DNA of 12,941 nucleotides from an uncultured Gammaproteobacteria bacterium (GTDB taxonomy: Bacteria > Pseudomonadota > Gammaproteobacteria > UBA9214): positions 1-12,941 of the forward strand of contig CAJQOV010000022.1 in the NCBI GenBank assembly GCA_905480065.1. The letters are read 5' to 3'. The translations under genes and the position numbers were made by a program. The notes under the pieces are model-generated. The model worked only from the letters and a program-made list of their open reading frames with translations. It was not told where the DNA came from and did no database searches. Shown piece by piece: positions 1-6,547 of the stretch. Every line of letters begins with the position of its first letter. Position 1 is the first letter of the stretch.

Positions 1-495
1 AACGGCACCGACGGCGGCTTTACCGTTGCCATCAATGCACTCAAGGCGATGAGTCACCCGCACAGTTTTCTCGGCATCGATCACGAGGGTCACGTCGCTG
101 TCGTCGAAACCACCGGCAACCGCTATGGGCACATCGTGCTGCGTGGCGGCAACGGTCAACCGAACTATGATGCGGCAAATATTGCGCGCTGCGAACAGGC
201 GCTGGCCGAGGCCGGCGTGAGCCCGAATATCATGGTCGACACCAGTCACGACAATTCCTGCAAGAACCCCGAACTGCAGCCCGGCGTGGCGGAGGATGTC
301 ACCCGCCAGATCCTCGCCGGCAACCGCTCTATCATTGGCCTGATGATGGAAAGCAATATCAACGCGGGCAACCAGCCCATCCCGAACAACCTGTCCGACC
401 TGAAATACGGCGTATCCGTGACCGACGGCTGTATCGACTGGGACACCACCGAGCGCTGCCTGCTCGACATGCACCGCCAGCTCAAAGACACCTGA
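1..495 (+). CDS. Class I DAHP synthase (3-deoxy-7-phosphoheptulonate synthase), C-terminal part
   Basis: This is the 3' end of a gene whose start lies before the window; frame 1 is open from base 1 and gives 164 residues. The enzyme condenses phosphoenolpyruvate with erythrose 4-phosphate, the first step of the shikimate pathway, in the cytoplasm. The fragment aligns by eye with the C-terminal half of E. coli AroG/AroF/AroH: the LRGG substrate-binding motif (Arg at fragment residue 48), then three of the family's four metal ligands, His in VDTSHDNS (83), Glu in MMESNI (117) and Asp in VTDGCIDW (142). The fourth ligand, a Cys, would lie upstream of the window. The feedback-binding part is also outside, so I cannot say whether it is the Phe-, Tyr- or Trp-sensitive form and give no symbol. 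No convincing terminator follows the TGA at 493-495. Confidence 0.95.
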   Translation, partial: NGTDGGFTVAINALKAMSHPHSFLGIDHEGHVAVVETTGNRYGHIVLRGGNGQPNYDAANIARCEQALAEAGVSPNIMVDTSHDNSCKNPELQPGVAEDVTRQILAGNRSIIGLMMESNINAGNQPIPNNLSDLKYGVSVTDGCIDWDTTERCLLDMHRQLKDT

Positions 496-725
496 TCGGG
501 TTACCCGGGTGGTTGGCCGCCTGCACTAAACAATAATCTCGTGCAGTACTGCAGGGAGAATGAGATAACGGGAAGTGCTCGAGAGGCGCGCCCGGGCTTT
601 GCCATTCAGGATCGTCGCGCTTACGCACCGCACCCGCACCCTGGCCACACCGGCAACTGTTATATGTAAAAGTCGGAATTTGATCTGACGGCCAGAAACC
701 TTCAAGTACTCTGTCCCCTTCAATT

Positions 726-743
726 CACAGAGAACACAGAGAA
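726..743 (-). repeat. 9-bp tandem motif, two units (CACAGAGAA x2)
   Basis: Two adjacent copies of CACAGAGAA. Read on the minus strand they give TTCTCTGTG units, the same motif as the tandem array at 7298-7333 and the pair at 4391-4408. It sits 6 bp before the large palindromic repeat at 750, an association seen again near 7222-7333. Confidence 0.6.
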
Positions 744-749
744 AATGAT

Positions 750-829
750 GTCATCCCCGCGCAGGCGGGGATCCAGTCCGGGGGCGTGTAGCAGGGTTTG
801 GGCTGGATCCCCGCCTGCGCGGGGATGAC
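750..829. repeat. 80-bp inverted repeat with perfect 27-bp arms
   Basis: The left arm (750-776, starting GTCATCCCCGCGCAGG) and the right arm (803-829) are exact reverse complements over 27 bp and enclose a 26-nt loop. Each arm is also a small palindrome (CCCCGC-GCAG-GCGGGG), so the element can fold as one long hairpin or as two short ones. Related single arms occur at 7222-7248 and 12846-12872. The core resembles the GTCATTCCCGC...GCGGGAATCC palindromes that are common between genes in many proteobacteria. No transposase is present, so it would be a non-autonomous or REP-like element. Its orientation relative to neighbouring genes does not suggest a dedicated terminator. Confidence 0.85.
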
Positions 830-884
830 GTGTAGTCGTTCAGATTTGATCAGGCGCACAGCGTCAACTTGTACGTCCTGAATT

Positions 885-1110
885 CTCCGAAGCGGACGTT
901 TAGCTCGCTCTAATATAAACAATCACTTAACGGCGGAAACCGACCCGAATCGGTCACACGGCGTAAGTCCTTGTATGACTTGAAAGTACTGGAAACGGTC
1001 GTTCCCGGGCAGGACGCAGACCGGCGACTATCGACCCCAAGCGGTCATAGCGCAATCACGCGTAAAGCAGTCGTTCGCTCCACGAAGCGGACGTTTTGTA
1101 TTCGTTATGT
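885..1110. repeat. Degenerate palindromic repeat cluster (AAGCGGACGTTT / TAAAGCAG type)
   Basis: Several related short motifs recur: CGAAGCGGACGTTT near 889 and again near 1083, the hairpin at 939-954, and GTAAAGCAGTCGTTCG near 1062. The last is matched by GTAAAGCAGACGTTACG near 2783. The same family, with CGGAAGTACA cores, appears downstream of the nuclease gene (2684-2751) and downstream of the outer-membrane protein gene (about 4164). The copies are decayed and boundaries are approximate. Confidence 0.45.
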
Positions 1111-1157
1111 TTCAGGATCGGCGACGCCGCTTCCGGCACATAGCGGACACAGCGCTA

Positions 1158-1163
1158 TATAAT
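1158..1163 (+). promoter_or_regulatory. Possible -10 box for the EVE/nuclease gene
   Basis: A perfect TATAAT lies about 70 bp before the ATG at 1233 in an AT-rich patch. No good TTGACA-like hexamer sits 16-18 bp upstream, so this is only a weak promoter candidate. Confidence 0.3.
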
Positions 1164-1232
1164 CAGCACTAGCTAATTCACGAAAACCTAGACTTAACGT
1201 GATCCAAAATACACAAAGAACCAGGAACCTCA

Positions 1233-2507
1233 ATGTCACATATCAAAGCCTTTCCGGTTGTCATTTCCCTATCCAAGAAACGGGCGCTCGAATTTGCGGA
1301 TCGTCTCAACATTCCTGATCGACAGAAAATGTCCCTGCAGAAACTTGCGCCGGCCATCGAAAACGCGCCCAATCTTGATATCAATGAATTAACTGACTGG
1401 TTATCGACAAACGAACTGCAGGAGGCTTACTTTCAGGCAACAGGGGAAAATATAAATGAGACAAGCAAGACTAAACTGGTAAGGCTGCTTCACCAAGCCC
1501 TCGATGACTACGAAAGCAGTGCAGATGAAGGCTTTGGGGAGTGGGAATCGCTAGACAATCTCGATTATTCTGAACCCGTTCTCATCCCGACAAAACGATT
1601 CGATGCCGAAAGTGCGCTTAAAAATAAGGATCGGCAATACTGGTTATGGGTAACCCGCAAGGAATATTATGCAGATGAATTCGGCAATGACAGGGAAGAT
1701 CTGGAGCCAGGATACGGAGAAGATATCTCAGGCTGGTGGACCTGCCACAAGGATACCAAGGCCGGTGATTTAATCTTACTTTGGCGCACTAGCCCAAAAA
1801 GTGATATTGGTTATCTGATCGTGGCATTGAGTGATGCCTACTCCATAAATTCTGACCCCTATGCGAGGACCCAGAGCTGGGATTATGGCTGTGAATATCA
1901 GCCGCTCTACAAATTTGAATCGCCGATCACGGTAAAGGATCTAAAAGAGAATCCTTCTTATGATGACTGGCGACCCAAACGTGGCCGGTTCCAACGAAGT
2001 GTCTTTAAAATTGATGATGAGTATTGGCACCAGTTAACCAGCGACCTTGATATGTATAATCCCGGATATGCCAGTTTCCTTGCCGGTGTCACGGCGAATT
2101 CGATCATCAAGAAAGTAGCACTTGAAGTAGAGATAGAAGATTTTCTTGAGGCCAACCTGGGTTGTTTAAAACAACACGGGTATGACCTCGAACTCTGGGT
2201 CGACCCTGACACGAAAAATAATGGTCGCCAGGTTTATTGCTCTGGCATCAATGGTCGTATTGACCTCCTTTGTAAACGCAAGGACCGTGAAGGGTGGGTC
2301 GTCATTGAATTAAAGAACGTACGTGCCGGTCAAAACACTTATGGGCAAATAGCGACTTATGTTGGCTGGATTACGAATCATGTAGCCAATGGCGAACCTG
2401 TTGATGGCCTGGTTATTAGCAGGGGCTTTGATGCCAAGTTTGAATTTTCCCTTTCAATGTCGGAAAAGGTTAAACAGTTAAATCTGATTGATATTGGTAT
2501 TGAGTAG
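1233..2507 (+). CDS. EVE-like domain / NucS-like nuclease fusion, candidate modification-dependent restriction enzyme
   Basis: 424 aa. The ATG at 1233 is supported by AGGAA at 1223-1227, 5 nt upstream. Three parts can be seen. Residues about 1-95 form a helical segment whose second half (48-90) resembles SAP/HeH-like helix-extended-helix folds. Residues about 135-265 (YWLWV at 136-140, WW at 168-169, GDLILLWR at 178-185) read as an EVE/PUA-like domain, a fold that in related families binds modified bases in an aromatic pocket. Residues about 295-424 match the C-terminal nuclease domain of NucS: GRIDLL (D344), IELK (E359, K361), then YGQIATYVGW (Q372), the PD-(D/E)XK catalytic pattern. I infer a cytoplasmic single-protein endonuclease reading modified DNA, as in type IV restriction; a repair nuclease is the alternative. 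The gene is AT-richer than its neighbours (23 G/C in the 60 bases at 1621-1680), has its own terminator, no methylase beside it, and repeats on both sides, which suggests acquisition by transfer. Confidence 0.75.
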   Translation: MSHIKAFPVVISLSKKRALEFADRLNIPDRQKMSLQKLAPAIENAPNLDINELTDWLSTNELQEAYFQATGENINETSKTKLVRLLHQALDDYESSADEGFGEWESLDNLDYSEPVLIPTKRFDAESALKNKDRQYWLWVTRKEYYADEFGNDREDLEPGYGEDISGWWTCHKDTKAGDLILLWRTSPKSDIGYLIVALSDAYSINSDPYARTQSWDYGCEYQPLYKFESPITVKDLKENPSYDDWRPKRGRFQRSVFKIDDEYWHQLTSDLDMYNPGYASFLAGVTANSIIKKVALEVEIEDFLEANLGCLKQHGYDLELWVDPDTKNNGRQVYCSGINGRIDLLCKRKDREGWVVIELKNVRAGQNTYGQIATYVGWITNHVANGEPVDGLVISRGFDAKFEFSLSMSEKVKQLNLIDIGIE

Positions 2508-2559
2508 AAAACGGATCATTCATCAGGCCACCACCGCAGCACGTAGTCACCAAGAGCTG

Positions 2560-2586
2560 CCCCGAATAACGGGGTCGTTTTCTTTT
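2560..2586 (+). terminator. Rho-independent terminator after the EVE/nuclease gene
   Basis: CCCCG (2560-2564), a 5-nt AATAA loop, and CGGGG (2570-2574) form a short GC hairpin followed by TCGTTTTCTTTT. It sits 52 bp after the stop codon of the nuclease gene on the same strand, which suggests that gene is transcribed as a single unit. Confidence 0.7.
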
Positions 2587-2683
2587 GCCCATGACTGACC
2601 GCTCCTGGCCGGTTGCTGCCTTCGTCAGGTATTTCATCAATCGGTGAGAGGCGAGCCAGGAACGGCAAGTATCCGCTCGAAAC

Positions 2684-2806
2684 CGGAAGTACATGAATTT
2701 CTTATATAAGATTTAGCTAACAGGCCGAGTACGACCCGAAACGGAAGTACAGCATCTTGAATCGAACGTCAGGAATGCAGGGGTAAAGCAGACGTTACGT
2801 ATGTGC
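2684..2806. repeat. Degenerate repeat cluster with CGGAAGTACA cores
   Basis: Exact CGGAAGTACA cores lie at 2684-2693 and 2742-2751, followed by TAAAGCAGACGTTACG near 2784. The second core is preceded by GACCCGAAA, similar to GCCCGAAAG before the third core at 4164. Similar but less conserved motifs lie upstream of the nuclease gene, so this family flanks both plus-strand accessory genes. Confidence 0.45.
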
Positions 2807-2846
2807 TAGGATGCCGGCCGTTTGCATCATTTTTTGGAGCTTAATA

Positions 2847-3953
2847 ATGAAGATCACATCGAAACGGTTTTTTCCGGCGCTGCTTGCCTTGCTGGGCTTG
2901 TCTGTAAACGGCTATGCTGCCCACCCGGATTCACATGGCGCTCACCATGGCGCCCATGATTCACATGCCGGGAGTCTTACACCGATCACGGTCATGGGCG
3001 AACACATGCATGCGCGTGGCGGATGGATGTTCTCCTATCGATACATGCGCATGGAGATGGAGGACAACCGCGACGGCAGCTCCGATATCAGCCCGGCCAC
3101 GATTGTCACGACAGTCCCGAACCGGTTTTTCGGTATGCCCGGGCAGCCGGCGACCCTACGGGTTTTGCCGACGCAGATGACAACGGATATGCACATGTTC
3201 GGCATGATGTATGCACCCTCTGACAAGGTCACGCTGGTGGCCATGCTGCCGTATCTGGAAAAGGAAATGGATCACATCACGTTCATGGGCGGGGCCGGTA
3301 CCACACAACTGGGTACCTTTGCGACGCGCTCCGAGGGTATTGGTGATACCAGACTGTCCGGGATGATCGGTTTGCATGACGATACCATGCACCATGTTCA
3401 TGCCAATCTGGGTCTGAGTTTTCCGACCGGTTCCAACACACGTAAGGGCAACATCCTTACACCCATGGGCACCAGGCCGAAAGTCAGGCTCCCTTATCCC
3501 ATGCAACTAGGTTCCGGCACCTATGACATCCTGGCCGGGTTGACCTATACCGGGAATAGCAATGACTATTCCTGGGGCGCGCAGTACGCGGGCGTATTCC
3601 GCACCGGTTCCGATGAAGGCTACACTCTGGGCGACACACACAATGTCACTGCCTGGCTGGCAAAGCAGTTCATACCCATGTTAAGCGGCTCTGTGCGGAT
3701 CAATTACCTGAACGTCGACAACATCGACGGGATTGACCCGACTATTGTCGCGCCGGTACAGACGGCTGACCCGGACCGGCAGGGCAAGCGACGCTGGGAC
3801 CTTGCCGCCGGCCTGAGCCTGCTGGGTACCGAGGGTGGACTCAGGGGGCAGCGCCTTGCCTTTGAGATTTCCAAACCTATTGACCAGAACCTGAATGGTC
3901 CACAGCTGAAATCCGACTGGATGATTACCGCCGGTTACCAGAAATCCTGGTAG
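2847..3953 (+). CDS. His/Met-rich outer-membrane beta-barrel protein, Phenol_MetA_deg-like (transporter-like)
   Basis: 368 aa from the ATG at 2847, chosen over an in-frame ATG at 2811 because GGAG lies at 2836-2839 and a signal peptide begins here. The signal has a K/R n-region, a hydrophobic core (ALLALLGLSV) and probable cleavage after NGYA (residue 24). The mature N-terminus is His-rich (HPDSHGAHHGAHDSH), followed by MGEHMHARGGWMFSYRYMRM. Alternating hydrophobic strands, no cytoplasmic-enzyme motif and a C-terminal Trp (QKSW) fit an outer-membrane beta-barrel, resembling the 'MetA-pathway of phenol degradation' or putative transporter family by general pattern. The substrate is unknown. 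The clustered His and Met residues in the exported N-terminus suggest metal contact (copper or silver would fit), but that is inference. It stands alone, convergent with ggt across a 526-bp gap. Confidence 0.7.
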   Translation: MKITSKRFFPALLALLGLSVNGYAAHPDSHGAHHGAHDSHAGSLTPITVMGEHMHARGGWMFSYRYMRMEMEDNRDGSSDISPATIVTTVPNRFFGMPGQPATLRVLPTQMTTDMHMFGMMYAPSDKVTLVAMLPYLEKEMDHITFMGGAGTTQLGTFATRSEGIGDTRLSGMIGLHDDTMHHVHANLGLSFPTGSNTRKGNILTPMGTRPKVRLPYPMQLGSGTYDILAGLTYTGNSNDYSWGAQYAGVFRTGSDEGYTLGDTHNVTAWLAKQFIPMLSGSVRINYLNVDNIDGIDPTIVAPVQTADPDRQGKRRWDLAAGLSLLGTEGGLRGQRLAFEISKPIDQNLNGPQLKSDWMITAGYQKSW

Positions 3954-4134
3954 CTGCAGGGTGCGGTCCACAACACCTATACAAGCAAACACAACCCGGT
4001 TTTGAATGTCTCCTTTGTGTATAAATGGACGTTCGCGAGTTGGCAAGTTTATGACGTGTATTGGCCGAAAGTGTGAGTACAGACTGCAAGACGGGAACGT
4101 CCGGAGTTGCGGCTTTTAAGACCTACGCAGAAAA

Positions 4135-4180
4135 ACCGGGAGCGTCCGGTTCTGGCCCGAAAGCGGAAGTACAGGAACCA
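4135..4180. repeat. Degenerate repeat with CGGAAGTACA core, third copy
   Basis: GGGAGCGTCCGGTTCTGGCCCGAAAGCGGAAGTACAGGAA-like sequence with the exact core at 4164-4173. It belongs to the family seen at 2684-2751. Its position downstream of a plus-strand gene parallels the copy after the nuclease gene. Confidence 0.4.
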
Positions 4181-4390
4181 CGCTCAGCGGGGTTTTCAGC
4201 GCCCAGTAATGGTAACTTTATGGCTGTCTCCGGTCATTCCTGAACGCCAGCGAGCTCGGCATGAGCTGACACCGTCAGTCAGATCATGCCAACCACTACA
4301 AATGATGTTCTTTCATTACCCCATTGCCACAGGCGCAGTTGCGGAGCTGTGGAGCTGCAAATCCAATTACCATGCGCTTGCAATAATTTC

Positions 4391-4408
4391 CTCTGTGTCC
4401 TCTGTGGC
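4391..4408 (+). repeat. 9-bp tandem motif, two units (CTCTGTGTC, CTCTGTGGC)
   Basis: Two adjoining units of the CTCTGTGTT family, also found at 7298-7333 (four units) and on the opposite strand at 726-743. They lie in the gap between two convergent genes. Confidence 0.5.
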
Positions 4409-4479
4409 GAATTATTTTGCATTTCCTGGCGCCTGTGTGTCTTTGCGCACCATAGATTGCTTGAAACAGGCGTAGCGGA

Positions 4480-6183
4480 TCACGGCACCACCTGCGCCGC
4501 GCCGATGCCGCGCGGGTCACTCGCCGCATACACCTTGCCTGACTTGCGATCGAAATAGACCGCCTGCATGTTGCCCCAGGTGGACTGGTACGCTTCCAGG
4601 GTATGTCCCTTTGCATGCAGGCGCTGTAACGTTTCCGCGTCGAACGCGTCTGCCTCGTGCTGCACGACGTCCGGCAGGTACTGGTGATGGAAACGCGGCA
4701 GCCTCACCCAGGATTCCGGCAAGTTTCCAGCTGCGATGTCGAGGATTCCCAGCAGCAGCATGGTAATGATGCGACTGCCGCCGGGTGTACCGAGGATCGC
4801 AACGGCATTGCCCGTTTCGACAAAGGTCGGCATCATGCTGGATAACGGACGCTTGCCCGGCTCGATGGCATTGGCACCCGAACCGACCAGCCCGTATACA
4901 TTGGGAACGCCCGGCTTGGCAGAGAAATCGTCCATCTCGTCGTTCAGCAGCACGCCGGTGCCCGGTGGCACTACGCCGGCACCGAACGGGTAATTGATGC
5001 TGAGCGTGGCAGCGACCCGGTTGCCCTCCGCGTCGAGAATCGAGAAATGCGTGGTGTCGTTACCGCCCTCGGGGAGTTCGCGACCAGCCAGCATGGCGCT
5101 GGGCGTGGCGCGCTGCGGGTCGATGGAAGCGGCCACCTGGTCGGCATGTGCCTGGCTGGTCAGGCGCGCAACCGGCACCTGAACGAAATCACTGTCGCCG
5201 AGGAACTCGGCCCGGTCACGGTAGGCACGCCGCATGGCCTCGATGACGAGGTGTGCACGATCCGCGGTCGTCAGCGCCGGCAGGTCGAAACCGGACAGGA
5301 TATTGAGCATCTCCGCCAGCGCGATTCCACCGGAGGAAGGTGGCGGCACCGAGGTGATCTCCAATCCCCGATAGGCGACATGGATGGGTGTCCGCTCAAT
5401 CACCGCATAACCGGCCAGATCTTCAGCTGTCCATATACCACCCGCCGCGCGTACACCGGCAACCAGTTGTTGCGCCACGGGACCGGCATAGAACCCGTCC
5501 CTGCCTCGTTCTGCCAGCGCCTCGAGCACCATGGCCAGCTCCGGCTGCACGATGCGATAACCGCTTTCCGGCACGGCATCGCGATCCAGGAAGATCGACG
5601 CCGCCTCGGCATCGTTCTGCAACGCGACCAGGCGGAACCCGGCGAGTTTCTGATAGTGCGACTCGACCGTGAAGCCGGTTCGCGCCAGCCGGATCGCCGG
5701 GGCGAGCGACTGCGCCAGCGGCAGGCGCCCATAGTGCCCGGCAATATGTGCCAGCGCGGCGGGCATACCGGGAATCGCAGCAGCGAGGGCACCATCCACC
5801 GACAGGTCCGGCACCACGTCACCGCCGGTATCCAGGTACATGTCGCGCCGTGCCGCCAGCGGCGCCGTTTCACGGCCATCGACCACGACCTCGTAACCAT
5901 CCGTGGCACGATGCAGCAACCAGAACCCGCCACCGCCAAGACCCGAACTGTAGGGCTCCACCACGGCCAGCGCCGCACCGACCGCCACAGCGGCATCAAA
6001 CGCGTTGCCGCCGGCGGCAAGAATATCCATGCCGGCCTGTGTGGCCAGCGGATGTGCGCTGGCAATCGCGGCCGCGTGGCGCTCCTGCATCACCCCCGGC
6101 TTTGCACACCCCGCGCACAGGGCCAATAGCAACAGGGCCCCGATCAGGGGCCCTGCGTTGGGTAATCCGGGATAAAGCCTCAT
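4480..6183 (-). CDS. ggt: Gamma-glutamyltransferase (glutathione hydrolase), probable lipoprotein
   Basis: 567 aa. It cleaves and transfers the gamma-glutamyl group of glutathione and related amides in the periplasm, as an autoprocessed two-subunit Ntn-hydrolase. The nucleophile is the first Thr of DTTHFS (residue 377), inside the family signature that runs to NYPFG. Also visible are the substrate Arg in DGRETAP (104), the lid-loop region LNDEMDDFSAKPGVPN, KRPLSSM and GTPGGSRIIT, all close to E. coli Ggt. The ATG at 6183 overlaps the TGA of the ferredoxin gene (ATGA), so translation is probably coupled. An upstream in-frame start at 6267 would overlap the ferredoxin by 88 bp and bury the signal sequence. 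The N-terminus has a hydrophobic stretch (LIGALLLLALCAGC) that looks like a lipoprotein signal with lipid Cys 26, although Cys at -3 is atypical; a plain signal peptide is the alternative. Confidence 0.95.
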   Translation of the reverse strand: MRLYPGLPNAGPLIGALLLLALCAGCAKPGVMQERHAAAIASAHPLATQAGMDILAAGGNAFDAAVAVGAALAVVEPYSSGLGGGGFWLLHRATDGYEVVVDGRETAPLAARRDMYLDTGGDVVPDLSVDGALAAAIPGMPAALAHIAGHYGRLPLAQSLAPAIRLARTGFTVESHYQKLAGFRLVALQNDAEAASIFLDRDAVPESGYRIVQPELAMVLEALAERGRDGFYAGPVAQQLVAGVRAAGGIWTAEDLAGYAVIERTPIHVAYRGLEITSVPPPSSGGIALAEMLNILSGFDLPALTTADRAHLVIEAMRRAYRDRAEFLGDSDFVQVPVARLTSQAHADQVAASIDPQRATPSAMLAGRELPEGGNDTTHFSILDAEGNRVAATLSINYPFGAGVVPPGTGVLLNDEMDDFSAKPGVPNVYGLVGSGANAIEPGKRPLSSMMPTFVETGNAVAILGTPGGSRIITMLLLGILDIAAGNLPESWVRLPRFHHQYLPDVVQHEADAFDAETLQRLHAKGHTLEAYQSTWGNMQAVYFDRKSGKVYAASDPRGIGAAQVVP

Positions 6184-6437
6184 CCGGTTTTCTGCGCCAT
6201 CAGGCCTTCGTACTTGAGTACCAGCTGCTGCTGGCTTTCCTGGTGATCCGGACTGACCAGGATACATTCAACCGGGCAGACCTCCACGCACTGCGACACC
6301 TCGTAGTGCCCGACGCACTCGGTACACAGCCCCGGGTTGATCTCGTAGATCTCCTCACCCTGGTAAATCGCATCATTCGGGCATTCGGGCTCGCACACGT
6401 CACAGTTGATGCATTCGTCGGTAATCATTAATGCCAT
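6180..6437 (-). CDS. yfhL: YfhL-type 2[4Fe-4S] ferredoxin
   Basis: 85 aa starting MALMITDECINC. It is a small cytoplasmic electron carrier close to E. coli YfhL in length and sequence. Cluster motifs are CINCDVCEPECP (CX2CX2CX3CP) and CTECVGHYEVSQCVEVCP, in which eight residues separate the second and third Cys. With the C-terminal extension this is the layout of the Allochromatium vinosum ('Alvin') type of 2[4Fe-4S] ferredoxin, known for very low and unequal potentials. The open frame reaches back to 6545, but the ATG at 6437 matches the family start, and GGGGAAG lies about 9 nt before it. The TGA overlaps the ggt ATG. Upstream, coaD ends 110 bp away. The physiological partner is not evident. 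Confidence 0.93.
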   Translation of the reverse strand: MALMITDECINCDVCEPECPNDAIYQGEEIYEINPGLCTECVGHYEVSQCVEVCPVECILVSPDHQESQQQLVLKYEGLMAQKTG

Positions 6438-6547
6438 GCTGGAAATCTTCCCCGTGGAGACAGGCCAGGTTGTTGTCCGTAGCAGACACCCACAGCGGTG
6501 CCATGCTGCTGAAAAACGTGGTCTGTCCCGGATTTGTAGCTTCAACT

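Larger units (their letters stand above)
496..1232. other. 737-bp gene-free region rich in repeats
   Basis: I see no credible gene here. The short open frames lack ribosome sites and family resemblance. The region holds a 9-bp tandem motif (726-743), a large perfect inverted repeat (750-829), and a run of degenerate palindromic repeats (about 885-1110) that includes a small hairpin at 939-954 (ACCGA/TCGGT arms). It ends in AT-richer DNA with a TATAAT hexamer at 1158-1163 ahead of the nuclease gene. 496-725 shows nothing I can assign. Confidence 0.7.
2508..2846. other. Intergenic region with terminator and degenerate repeats
   Basis: This 339-bp gap holds a hairpin-plus-T-tract terminator (2560-2586), two CGGAAGTACA repeat cores (2684-2693 and 2742-2751), the TAAAGCAGACGTTACG motif near 2784, and the leader of the outer-membrane protein gene. 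An AT-rich TTATATAAG at about 2702-2710 could be promoter material, but no matching -35 box is clear. Confidence 0.6.
3954..4479. other. 526-bp gap between convergent genes, repeats only
   Basis: The outer-membrane protein gene and ggt converge on this gap. It holds degenerate repeats (about 4024-4180, with a CGGAAGTACA core at 4164-4173) and two 9-bp CTCTGTG units at 4391-4408. I found no clear terminator for either gene. The small open frames here lack ribosome sites and recognisable protein character. Confidence 0.6.

Noticed and set aside
750..829. CRISPR-like repeats
   Set aside because: The repeats are one inverted pair and dispersed singles, not regularly spaced direct repeats with unique spacers, and no cas gene is present.
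971..1162. Small 63-codon open frame as a possible antitoxin or leader peptide before the nuclease gene
   Set aside because: It is built from the degenerate repeats, has no Shine-Dalgarno sequence and shows no protein-like pattern.
2717..2800. Possible integron attC sites after the plus-strand accessory genes (TAAC near 2718, GTTACG near 2794, repeats after each gene)
   Set aside because: The core sites do not match RYYYAAC and GTTRRRY, there is no clear paired-arm fold between them, and no integrase is in the window.
2811..2846. ATG at 2811 as the start of the outer-membrane protein
   Set aside because: It would add twelve residues before the signal peptide and has no Shine-Dalgarno, whereas the ATG at 2847 has GGAG at the right distance.
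4061..4558. Overlapping small plus-strand open frames between the outer-membrane protein gene and ggt
   Set aside because: They run through repeats and into antisense ggt, have no ribosome sites and no recognisable domain.
5047..6129. Long plus-strand open frame of 360 codons opposite ggt
   Set aside because: It lies wholly antisense to a clearly conserved ggt; its composition is that of a GC-rich shadow frame with no recognisable domain.
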